From contig NW_003122910.1 of the NCBI RefSeq assembly GCF_000003605.2, positions 165,342 through 184,729 of the forward strand: DNA of 19,388 nucleotides, given 5' to 3'. A program made the translations under genes and the position numbers. Every line of letters starts with the position of its first letter. Within the stretch, counting starts at the first letter, position 1. The stretch comes from Saccoglossus kowalevskii (taxonomy: Eukaryota > Hemichordata > Enteropneusta > Harrimaniidae). A model generated the notes under the pieces. It searched no databases and was not told the origin of the DNA. It was given only the letters and a program-made list of their open reading frames with translations. This document shows, in pieces, positions 1-8,268 of this stretch.

Positions 1-10
1 ACTGGCTTAC

Positions 11-152
11 CGTAGAAAACTTCTCTGTATCCAGTGTAGCACTTGAGATAAGTAGTTTTAAATCAGGTCTGAATCTTGCGATATCTTTAACCAATCCAAA
101 CAACACATCTGTGTGTAATGTACGTTCATGTGCCTCGTCCACAATCAGTGCA
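11..152 (-). CDS. DHX16: DHX16 coding exon 8 (split codon 506, residues 507-553): DEAH and SAT motifs
   Basis: The exon is 142 nt. The acceptor TTTTTTACAG is followed by one base completing Ser506, then [20 protein letters not shown] (motif II, DEAH at 511-514) and [15 protein letters not shown] (motif III, SAT). The donor ACG|GTAAGC at 10-9 closes it in phase 0, so the exon is complete and the next one lies off the window. Both catalytic motifs are intact. Confidence 0.96.
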
Positions 153-3100
153 CTGTAAAAAACCACACCTTTATGACACAGATTCAAATTACCTTTTTAA
201 CAGCATACTGTAAATAGCTCTCATTTCATAAATTTATGGGAAAATAATATTTCACTAAGATTTATTAGGCGGGGAAGTTACAATGGCACTCAGGATGGAT
301 GATCTGTAAGTTTTGACCTGGACACAACGTGCACTAATTATTGTCAGTGACTCAATACCTTCCAATCACCAACAAAATTAGCAAATTAAAGCTTGGTAAT
401 GTGTTTGTACTTGCTGGTCTGTGCAACAGTCAAAGTCGTCACATTTTGTTTATACGAGACTCATATTTTGTGCATGTGTGGCACAACAACCACCATCCTT
501 TAATACATACCTGTAACTTGCCAGATCGGGTTCACTTAAGAATTCCCTTAGTAACATTCCATCTGTCATATATTTCAATATAGTTCTATCAGATGTACAA
601 TCCTCAAACCTTATACTATATCCTACTTCATTTCCCAACTTGACGTTCAGTTCTTCAGCGACTCTAGCGGCAACACTCATTGCAGCGACCCTACGTGGTT
701 GCGTACACCCTATTTTCATACCGTCCTTAGTATATCCACCTTCGTATAAATACTGAGGTATTTGAGTCGTTTTACCCGATCCTGTTTCACCTTCAATAAT
801 TAATATTTGATGTTCACTAATAGCGTCCAGTAAATCCTGACGAAACGGATAAATTGGTAAACTTTTTCTCACTTCCTGTATGCTTAGTTTCTTCTTTTCT
901 GCCTCAGATACTTCTTGTTCATTATCCTGAAATAAAATATGCAATACATGTATAGCTAAAATTAGTTCTGTCGCTTAACCAGTTTCCTGCACTTTCCTTC
1001 AGAAATTAGGATTTTTTTATGTAAAAAAGTCTGGTAGAGAAAGGGTTAACAGCTCTTAACAACAAAAATTACAAAATATAAACAAAAATATTAAATTGAT
1101 GATATTGTCAAAAAATATTTGTTTATTAACAGGCAAATTTTAAATTTAATGGCACACTGTGTACATTTACCACATACCCACATCGCTATGCATTATGGGT
1201 ACACTACAATGAATATCATGTGTTGACTGACCTCTGTTTTACCAGACCCAGGCATTTGCAAGGCATTTACAAAATCAATTTCTTCAACTTCATCCAGGAC
1301 CACCAACTCATATTGTTTTTGTTTATTTTTCCTTTTTGCATCTTTAGCCCCAAACTTCAGAGATCCTTTTTTCACATGTTCTTCTTCCCATCGTTTTTGT
1401 TCAGAATTTGGTCCTAATTCTTCTTCCAATGGTTCAACATACCTATCAGATGGTTTCTATAGCAACAAAGGTAAATCACAATAATTATATATTCATCAGT
1501 TATTTACTACTGTAAAATGCTTTTATATTAGCTGGAATTAATTTTCACTTAAAACAATTCTTGCATGATTTGTATGGGGTTTATTTTCATCAATTAATGT
1601 AAAATAAAGAAGAAAGGGTACATTCACTGGATTTTATTTTCACTGAATCCTCCATACAGCAAAAAGAAATAAACTAGTACAGGATGCATCTGTACACAGC
1701 AGACCAATATACAACAGGATTCTAAATGTTAATCTTTGACATGCATACTCTGAATGGTATGAGTCATAATTTCCAGGATCTACATGAGTTATACAGGTGC
1801 AATCTCATCACTTCACTGTCCTTCAATGTATATATGCTTACCATGTCATCTTTTGGCATATAGTAACGATGTTCTTTCTCAAACTCCCCAGCCTTTTTGT
1901 GTTCTTTGGCAAGTGTTAATACAGTCTTCCTGTACTTCAGCTCTTTTTTTTCTCTTTCTGTTAATCTGGAGTACAAACAGAGTGTGTAGATTTACAATGC
2001 ATGGTGTGGTTATCCTTGTGTGAACACTGAATGTATATGCACATTAGTTGTGGTATTTCGAATTATACATCTGGCAAATGAAACAATGGAATTTGCTGTT
2101 CCGTAAAAAACTGTATCATTACTCATTCTACATCTTATCAGTATTCATTTGAATATTCAAATTTTCCCTTATATGGGATGAACTGCATCATCAACATTGA
2201 ACACATTACAGGTCATTAACATCACATTCAAACACTTTCATTTGTTCACATTGAATGCACAAGTGTTACAGTGCATGATGGGAGTATAATCACCAACCAC
2301 GGTTGTTACGAACACCGTACTGCCTTCGTGCAGACTATGCTGTATTCTTGTGATAACCTCATAGTTTCATGACATGTGTTACTTACTCTGATTTAGAAAA
2401 TAGATATTCATCATCTGCAATATCAGCTTCCAGTTCTTCTAATTTATCAACTTCTCTTTTCTCTAAATATTTCCGCCGTGAACTTTTTCTTAAATCTGGT
2501 ATTATTTTCTTCCTGTCTTCTGTTTCCATTTTAAGTCGTTTCTGAGCCTCTCTGTAAGCCTGTGGTACAAAAAACACTTGGGTAGGTTATCAGATTAATA
2601 TAATTATCATACTTTGACACAGCTCTGTGTCTAAAATTATAACTGTATACTGTATTTGTTTTTATAGAAGTGGATCTCTAATATGAATGTGCATAAACCA
2701 AACAGGATTGTATACAGGGTTGTTACAATGTGATTTTGTTTGAAGATGTTAAAGTGCATGCACTACTAATAGAACAAATACAGTACTATATGTACAATTT
2801 TTTGTGAGCTCTATGAAAGCCATAATTGCATAAGAAAGGGATTTCAAAGGGATAATTGTTACCTTTTTATTGGATTTTTCTGTAATATTCTTTGTTTTCT
2901 CTTTATCTTTCTGTTTCATTCTTTCAGCAAACTCGTCCCTTTCTTTTAAATCTCGTAGTCTCTCTTTCTCATCATCTTCCAAATCAGATTCAGAGTCAGC
3001 GTAGTGTTTCTCGACTTCCATCTCGTGATCACTTTCACTCTCACTACTAGAGACTTTTTTCTTGCGGATATGTTGTCTCTTCTTCTCAGCTTTCTTGGAC

Positions 3101-5283
3101 TAGAAATAAATATTTAATACTTCTGAACTATATTGAGATGACATTTATTAATTAAGAATCTGGAATTTAAATTATGTAAATATTTATGATATTTCAATAA
3201 AAATGTAAGAAGAGTTTAGAAGAAATACCTTTGTCGTCTTAGTTACGGCATAATCATCATCGTCATCAGATAACAACTGGTACTGTTTATTCTTTGTTTG
3301 AAATGCTAACGCTTCTCTTTCTTGAATTCTTGCTCTTTTCTCTGTTTGTTGTTTGTGTGGAATCTAAAAGTACAAATAGACAGTGATTTTACTATGGCTG
3401 ACTTAAGAATATTTCATATATGCTGGGCACAACGCAGAATGATACAAGTCATAAGGCTCACATTTATGCTAATTACATGCAAATAGCTGGAAATTTTTAT
3501 TTAAATACAACCATACAAATTTACTGATTTCTTGTGCCTAAAATGTACATCCTAAAATTTTATTAGGGTCCAAGTCTGTTTTTCTTAAACTTCTCAAGTA
3601 CATTGGGAGTTGGTACACCTCACAAAAACTGTTGATTGGTCAACTGGTTTGGCATACATGTTGAATATTAGTTAAACAGGAAGTGGCCAATTTTGACCTT
3701 TTTGGGGGTCTAGGTATACTGAAAAATGGCAGAAAAACATCTAAAAATCTTTTTCTTCAGAACCACTGAACATTTTTTGTTAGCATCTATGTCTAATGCT
3801 CATTACAGTAAGCACAAACAAGATTTGTACAGGAAGTTAGAAAAATTCTATATTGCATTGTAGTATAGTGAGGGACTTACTTATTGGCACTCTCAACTGA
3901 TCTAATGTTATGAAAAACAATTTGCTAGATTTTGTTTCAATGTCACTTTTCCCCTGGCAACACTTTGATATGTGACTATTTCATTTTGTCTAGATACTAC
4001 TGAGTTGTTGTCTGTTTTTATATTGCTAACGTTGATGTGACTATACAAAGGAAATTGTAAATAATTCGTACAAATTTTATTTGCAGTTGCTTCAACCATT
4101 CGGGGGAAGTTAATGGGGTTATTGGAACATTGATAAAGACTTTCCCATGGAAGTTCAAGTTTCTCGATTGTGTCCACTGTAAAGTTTGTGAAGGTCTTTG
4201 TGATTGGTCACATGGTTTGGCCGCCATCATTTTTTCTAAACAGGAAGTAATTTATCTATTGATGAACATTTATCTGATTATCTTTAAATTTGCCATGTTG
4301 CATCTTTATATCAACTCCTTCAGACAGCAAACAAATAATTCAAATCAGTCATGTGATTTCACCGCCATTTAGGGCATTTCTTTCATATGAATGCTTCAAC
4401 CAATCAACTAGGTATTTGGTGAGTAGCATATATGACCATAACTTGATCGAGGAAAATAAAATAATTTTCTTCAGTCGAATACCTCGGCCTTCATCTTGGG
4501 TTTTTGGCGAAAACACCACACTTTGAGTGCTTTAACCGATCAAGTTGATATATTATTATGTAATATGTGTTGCCAAAGCTTCTTTAAGAGAAAAATGTAT
4601 TGCTTGGTCTTAAAACAGTGCACATCAATTAGCTGTGTATCTGCCTCATTTCTATAGCAGGACTTATGGCGGTGCTTGAGTGGGCAGCCAACTACAAAAT
4701 GTCCAATCTGTCATGGATCCAGTTCTTGGCAGATACAACTGCTGAGAATCACTGCCAAAAAATGGTTATATTAAATGATAACAAGAACTGCGGTTTCCTA
4801 CTACCATTTCATACATAGTTATCTCATCCTATGTTTAAGCTAATCTCACAACAAATTTGCTTTCTGGATTAAAATTACAATGGATAATAAAAGATAGATT
4901 AACATTGTAAACAACATAAACAATAGTGTCCCATGATTCCTTGGTGCAATCCCCGAGTTTGGCAGGTTCCTGTAAGATTTGAAACATACTAAAATTGAGA
5001 TGAATTGAAGAAATTACGGTGCTTGTTTTGCAACTTCTTGTTATAGGCCCATGACAATAATAGTACCAATGTTCACCTTATTCCATAATTGGTGAGCGAA
5101 TGTCACCATGGGTTGATCCATATCAACAGTACCAGTGTCTTGTAATCGACTAATAAACTCATCTCCACTATTCGATTTACCGGCTAAGCTTATAAGATAT
5201 TCGCCGATATATCGATCACTCATACCCAATATATCGTGTAGCTTGTCGTTAACCCACGTCTCCACTTCCCTGCTCGATGCCAT
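11..5283 (-). CDS. DHX16: DHX16 (Prp2-type DEAH-box splicing helicase), exons 1-8, 3' part missing
   Basis: This is the spliceosomal DEAH-box RNA helicase DHX16, the animal Prp2 homologue. In the family it acts in the nucleus, using ATP to remodel the activated spliceosome before the first step of splicing. Eight coding exons join in frame: 5077-5283, 3229-3363, 2863-3099, 2387-2559, 1842-1965, 1232-1456, 511-926 and 11-152. Together they give 1659 nt and 553 residues. All introns are GT-AG, with phases 0,0,0,2,0,0,2. Visible in order are an N-terminal helical domain (1-69), a highly charged Lys/Glu/Asp linker (about 70-390), motif [10 protein letters not shown] (413-421), motif Ia TQPRR (442-446), TDGMLLRE (488-495), motif II DEAH (511-514) and motif III SAT (543-545). 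The human protein is about 1040 residues, so the second RecA domain, ratchet and OB fold lie off the left edge. The introns at 153-510, 927-1231, 1457-1841, 1966-2386 and 2560-2862 hold no further feature that I can see. The identification rests on remembered family similarity along the whole length, including the N-terminus, which separates it from DHX8 and DHX15. Confidence 0.96.
511..926 (-). CDS. DHX16: DHX16 coding exon 7 (residues 368-505 plus split codon 506): RecA1 with Walker A
   Basis: This is the largest exon at 416 nt. The acceptor ATTTTATTTCAG and donor AG|GTATGT (phase 2) are both strong. It carries the start of the first RecA domain: [14 protein letters not shown], the Q-motif-like [16 protein letters not shown] with Lys419 of Walker [17 protein letters not shown] (motif Ia), [11 protein letters not shown] and [20 protein letters not shown]. 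Conservation with the human enzyme is very high here and all residues expected for ATP binding are present. Confidence 0.97.
1232..1456 (-). CDS. DHX16: DHX16 coding exon 6 (residues 293-367)
   Basis: The exon is 225 nt in phase 0, with acceptor GCTATAG and donor GAG|GTCAGT. It encodes the linker just before the helicase core, with the family blocks [20 protein letters not shown] and [13 protein letters not shown]. Its last seven residues, PGSGKTE, resemble a P-loop but lie upstream of the true motif I in a variable linker. They are most likely coincidental. Confidence 0.94.
1842..1965 (-). CDS. DHX16: DHX16 coding exon 5 (split codon 251, residues 252-292)
   Basis: The exon is 124 nt. The acceptor TACTCCAG is followed by one base completing Glu251, then [20 protein letters not shown] and later RYYMPKDDM. 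This matches the ELKYK...RDLA...RYHMPK block of DHX16. The donor is ATG|GTAAGC, phase 0. Confidence 0.94.
2387..2559 (-). CDS. DHX16: DHX16 coding exon 4 (residues 194-250 plus split codon 251)
   Basis: The exon is 173 nt. The acceptor TACCACAG precedes [18 protein letters not shown], which matches the family block [12 protein letters not shown]. The donor is the near-ideal GTAAGT, and it splits the Glu251 codon after its second base (phase 2). The remaining base is supplied by the next exon, which restores E-L-T to match the E-L-S of the human protein. Confidence 0.94.
2863..3099 (-). CDS. DHX16: DHX16 coding exon 3 (residues 115-193)
   Basis: The exon is 237 nt in phase 0, with acceptor TTTCTAG and donor AAG|GTAACA. 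It encodes a very charged segment: a lysine-rich start ([14 protein letters not shown]), a serine/glutamate patch (SSSESESD), then [25 protein letters not shown], which is the conserved RLxDLxERDxFAER block of DHX16. The serine-acidic patch has casein-kinase-2-like character. That is inference from composition. Confidence 0.94.
3229..3363 (-). CDS. DHX16: DHX16 coding exon 2 (residues 70-114)
   Basis: The exon is bounded by a pyrimidine-rich CTTTTAG acceptor and an AAG|GTATTT donor, and is 135 nt in phase 0. It encodes a basic stretch ([17 protein letters not shown]) followed by a run of five aspartates and VTKTTK. The pattern matches the human segment where an arginine/alanine-rich helix precedes an acidic patch. 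It is too short to appear as an obvious ORF and was found by splice sites plus similarity. Confidence 0.92.
3633..3684 (+). repeat. Diverged interspersed repeat, copy 1 (intron 1)
   Basis: This copy contains TGATTGGTCA-TGGTTTGGC near its start and TAAACAGGAAGT at its end. The same two words recur in the same order and nearly the same spacing at 4201-4248, so the two are related copies. The downstream flank near 3760 has CTTCAGAACCACTGAACA, which recalls the core word of the 140-bp array near 11.7 kb. That link is weak. Confidence 0.6.
4201..4248 (+). repeat. Diverged interspersed repeat, copy 2 (intron 1)
   Basis: This copy shares TGATTGGTCA, TGGTTTGGC and TAAACAGGAAGT with copy 1 at 3633-3684. 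Between the words it carries GCCGCCATC, absent from copy 1 but present as CCGCCAT in a third, weaker copy at 4346-4368. That third copy matches 16 of 23 bases over the aligned core, and six of its seven differences are transitions, as expected of old methylated repeats. Confidence 0.6.
4346..4368 (+). repeat. Probable third copy of the intron 1 repeat
   Basis: The core CAGTCATGTGATTTCACCGC aligns with 4205-4224 of copy 2, followed by shared CCAT-type sequence. The start-to-start distance is about 141 bp. The match is imperfect and short, so this is a tentative call. Confidence 0.4.
5077..5283 (-). CDS. DHX16: DHX16 coding exon 1 (residues 1-69)
   Basis: The start is the ATG at 5283-5281. It has A at -3 and G at +4, a good eukaryotic context. 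The open frame continues upstream to a stop just beyond 5385 but contains no other ATG, so this is the first in-frame methionine. The peptide opens [20 protein letters not shown] and ends in the family-typical LWNK. The donor after AAG is GTGAAC, leaving phase 0. Confidence 0.95.
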
Positions 5284-5540
5284 GATTGCCCGATGATGGC
5301 AAAAGTCAATACCGGACGTCACAGTTACGTATACATGCACTGAGGTCCGGTGTACTACAAACAGGGTATCAACACGGCGTGTCAACTGTTAGTAGATCCC
5401 AGCAGTTGTTTCTTCGATAGTAGACGGATACAGGTTCGAATACTTGTATAATTGTCTTGTAAAACACTAAACTAGGGAATAAGTGACTAGAACCAACTTA
5501 GGCAACGGTTATTTTTACAATCACGCTGACTGCACTCTTT

Positions 5541-5567
5541 CTAACTTTTCACGCAAGACGCCGCCAT
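5541..5567 (-). promoter_or_regulatory. Short upstream ORF inside the DHX16 leader
   Basis: The ATG inside the YY1 motif opens an eight-codon frame, MAASCVKS, ending in TAG at 5543-5541. A second, three-codon upstream frame (MYT, ATG at 5336-5334) follows nearer the gene. Both are out of frame with, and close before, the main start at 5283. If transcription starts upstream of 5567 they could reduce initiation at DHX16. The sequences are certain; the effect is inferred. Confidence 0.4.
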
Positions 5568-5570
5568 CTT
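5560..5570 (-). promoter_or_regulatory. YY1 binding motif in the DHX16 promoter / 5' UTR
   Basis: On the minus strand the sequence reads AAGATGGCGGC, the full consensus of the YY1 zinc-finger factor, in the direction of DHX16 transcription and 277 nt upstream of its start codon. In animal housekeeping genes this motif typically sits just inside the transcript and helps set the start point. This suggests transcription begins near 5570-5600. No TATA box is evident. Confidence 0.65.
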
Positions 5571-5630
5571 TGTTATTGTGTACCGATCGGTTATCGGTTG
5601 AGGGCGCTAGTTAAACAAACTCGTTGTTTT
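5571..5630 (-). promoter_or_regulatory. Probable DHX16 core promoter
   Basis: This CpG-containing stretch lies immediately upstream of the YY1 site, in contrast with the CpG-poor DNA further right. It includes the palindrome ACCGATCGGT (5582-5591) and an overlapping second CCGAT unit, so CCGATAACCGATCGG reads on the gene strand. I do not recognise a named factor site for the palindrome. The assignment rests on position and base composition. Confidence 0.45.
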
Positions 5631-6816
5631 TGCGTATATTAGTTTGTAGGAATTATATCGCTCATTTCAATGTATTTATGTGTATTAGACTCAATAAAAA
5701 CATAATTATAATTATTCTAGAGAAAACATAAGTATAATTATACTTGAATAGTAAAATAAAAAACACAATAGGAATAAATAAAGTGAATAAATCAATAGCT
5801 ATTTACATTAAAATGATGCTACCTAACAACAAACCAATATGAATTTAAAAAGTTACAAGAATTCAATCTGTTAATGCTTTTAAAGACCTGTGTTCATTTA
5901 CATATCGGGCTCCAAGATTGTGGTATAAGCTGATGTGGACATCAAATCAGTTGACAATCTAACTATTTTAAAAAAAGAAAAATTAAAAATGTTCCCTATT
6001 CTGATTGCAGTTTCAATTTTGTGCTTATTATTATTGCAGCATGTGGGCTACTTCTATGTTTTCGGAGATTAAATAACGTGATTGTTTGATACCAATACAC
6101 ACGACATTCCCATACCACGTAGTATATATGACACAACACAACACTTGCAAAATTTATCCAATAAATTATCATTCCATGCTTGTAGTATATAGATGTGATC
6201 GCATCGAAGATACTTGTAGTACGATACCGCCCATATTAATAATTCCCCCCCCCCTGCAATTTCAAGTTCCATGTTTTATATGAATATTTCTCGATATTTA
6301 ATGGTTTAGATTACATATTTCAATTACCCGTGCAATAACTCTTTAATGGTTTCAAACTAGTTATATATACATTTTAATAGTACAATTCTAAACATGGTTG
6401 TTACTATTTCAAAATAATTCATGCCATGCCATGCCATTTAAAACAAATTTCTAGAAGTTTTTTTTTCTTCTGAAAATTGTTCACGTAGAAAGAAAAAAAT
6501 CACATAAACTCGTGAAATGTGTGACTTCTATTGTCACCGTGACTGTGGCCTTAAATTATAATTTTCTACAGTTATCACGTTTTGTACTGCGAATGTATTT
6601 CTGTGTCCTTTTGAGTCACACAATATTGTTAAAAAACAGTTATATGTAATGTTTTGTTCAGGTAAATTAATCTTGTGCAATTTAATAATATTTTACGTAA
6701 TATAGAACGTATTGTGAGAGAAACCCGTCGCTGTTGGCGAGCATATTTCCAGCAATCCTAATCTGGACACTGGCGGCGCTCGCACATAAATCACATAAAG
6801 CCACAACACATCAGAA

Positions 6817-6833
6817 ATATATATATATATATA
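6817..6833. repeat. AT dinucleotide microsatellite
   Basis: About eight perfect AT units in intergenic DNA. A similar TA tract lies at 8940-8954. Both are ordinary simple repeats likely to be length-variable between individuals. Confidence 0.85.
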
Positions 6834-8003
6834 CCTTTGGGTACACTGGTACTTATCATCAAAACGTAACTTGTGGCTTTGTCTTTACATTGGTGATAAT
6901 AGCGTGACAATTGCAATAATTAACCGTAAAAGAAACTTGCAATTTAGCATTGTACTTGACTAGATACTAGTGTTGTGCTTCCTCGTCGGGATGATCGAAT
7001 CTCATTGAGTCTCAAATAGTTATGGACAGACAGATCCGCTTGTAAATTTGTCTTATGCTAGTCAAGTTGTCGATTGTGATTTCGTTCTGGCTTCAGTCAG
7101 TCAGTATTAGTTATACTCTCAGATTCAATAGAATAAAATAGGCATTTCTTACCGAATTCTCAATAAAAATAGAGAAACAAAGCAGTAAGTTGCCCGTAGC
7201 ACGCTTGTCCATCCTGAGAAAGCATGAATGCTTTGTATGTGGTGGCTTGGAAAAATAAAGAAATTTTGGGAAAATAGTCGTTGGTGAAGAGACCTCCGCT
7301 AAGCAGCTTACCCCATCACCATATTGAGACTTACATCTAAACTCCAAAGATGACGCCCCTACACTATTTTTTTCTACATTATTAACCATGGAAACAAAGA
7401 ATTAGCATTTCGAATTATACTTATATCGGTATTACATCAATAGTTATTAATAAACAATCCTAATGCTGTTTTTTTCCAGATCTAGCTCCACAACTATTGA
7501 ATATGCATAACATCTGCTGATACAGTACTGATTAAACAGAGTTATGACTACAATTTGGTATTCGCTGCATGCGTGTACCTGACAATGTCTGAAATCCAAC
7601 GATCCCTCTTATATATTCGGTTAAAGTGTTCCTCTAAATATGACCTCCCTGTAAAATGAGCTAATTGTATAATATAGATAATATTAGTAAAAAAATAAGA
7701 TTTAGGTTTCATTCATTCAGAACAGAATAATTGTGTGCAGTATACGAAATGGCCTTTGGCTTCTCAGAAGACATCTGATACGTACTTAAGGTTATAACAT
7801 TATTTTTTTTATATACAACCAATTATATTGCAATGTGACGTCAGTTGTCTGTTTTGCTATATACATTGTAAAAGCACAGCACGGATTTATAAGATTGGAG
7901 TATATAATGTCTAGACATTACTTTACTGTGGCTCATTTAATTAAAACTACAGACAGTTTCACATTCCAATTGTCAAACTGCACTATCTCGCTGTACCTGT
8001 ATA

Positions 8004-8066
8004 GTGTTACATTGTAACATCACATCCGGGCATTACATCATTTACCCATTGTGTTACAGTGTAATT
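8004..8066. repeat. Pair of near-identical palindromic words
   Basis: GTGTTACATTGTAA (8004-8017) recurs as GTGTTACAGTGTAA (8051-8064), differing at one base. The first copy is part of a perfect 15-base palindrome, TGTTACA-T-TGTAACA at 8005-8019. I know no factor to assign. It could be an old repeat end or a chance duplication. Confidence 0.5.
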
Positions 8067-8115
8067 AGCTGAAAGATGCTTAGAATAACTGTGCACAGGT
8101 ACAGTGGAATATTTT

Positions 8116-8263
8116 CAGAGGCAGCGGCATGTAATTTTGCATGAGGGGCGAGATCTGAAATCTAGACCCTCTGAAATGCTATTTCCTGCATTTCCTGCAG
8201 GATTTTAGCTTGATGGGGGGGGGGGGCACCAACATTTTTATGCCCCCGGTGCCGCCGCCACTG
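8116..8263. mobile_element. MITE-like DNA transposon remnant (hAT-like termini), 148 bp
   Basis: The left end reads CAGAGGCAGCGGCA (8116-8129). The reverse complement of the right end reads CAGTGGCGGCGGCA (8250-8263), so 12 of 14 terminal bases match. Both ends are flanked by the same five bases, ATTTT (8111-8115 and 8264-8268), as a target-site duplication would leave. CAG-starting GC-rich termini with an internal G run are typical of non-autonomous hAT elements, though many hAT families duplicate eight bases rather than five. There is no coding capacity. It contains a run of 12 G at 8215-8226 and a tandem TTTCCTGCA pair. Superfamily assignment is an inference. Confidence 0.65.
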
Positions 8264-8268
8264 ATTTT

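Larger units (their letters stand above)
3364..5076 (-). other. DHX16 intron 1, 1.7 kb, repeat-bearing
   Basis: The intron runs from donor GTGAAC to acceptor CTTTTAG. At 1713 nt it is four or more times longer than the next six introns (129-421 nt). It holds diverged copies of a short interspersed repeat, listed separately. Open frames of 70-89 codons on the minus strand between 3908 and 4230 begin with non-ATG codons, match nothing I recognise and are within what chance gives in such DNA. I see no alternative DHX16 exon that I can support. Confidence 0.8.
5631..8110. other. Intergenic, A+T-rich, no supported gene
   Basis: This is non-coding sequence between the divergent genes. It holds three tandem ATGCC units (6421-6435), a run of ten C (6245-6254), an (AT)8 tract (6817-6833) and some CpG-richer patches (about 6725-6790 and 6975-7080). 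A minus-strand open frame at 7111-7389 with an internal ATG (MDKRATGNLLLC..., about 7209) followed by a GTAAGA donor could be mistaken for a signal-peptide exon. I found no family match and do not call it a gene. Confidence 0.6.

Noticed and set aside
1453-1466. GTTTCTATAGCAAC at the DHX16 exon 6 acceptor, resembling an X-box
   Set aside because: It has two mismatches to the consensus and overlaps a splice site, which explains its conserved bases.
3908-4230. Overlapping minus-strand open frames in DHX16 intron 1, with an AG acceptor-like site near 4180
   Set aside because: They lie inside an intron, including them would disrupt the family-conserved exon 1 to exon 2 join, and they resemble nothing known.
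5284-5385. N-terminal extension of DHX16 by 34 residues
   Set aside because: The extension has no ATG (it would begin with TTG), and the family similarity starts at the ATG at 5283.
5425-5445. GGTTCGAATAC, resembling a tRNA B box
   Set aside because: There is no A box, acceptor stem or cloverleaf around it. It lies in the DHX16 leader.
7111-7389. Minus-strand open frame of 92 codons with an internal ATG, a hydrophobic stretch and a GTAAGA donor, resembling a signal-peptide exon
   Set aside because: There is no recognisable protein, no partner exon nearby and a chance-compatible length. Transcript data would be needed to revive it.
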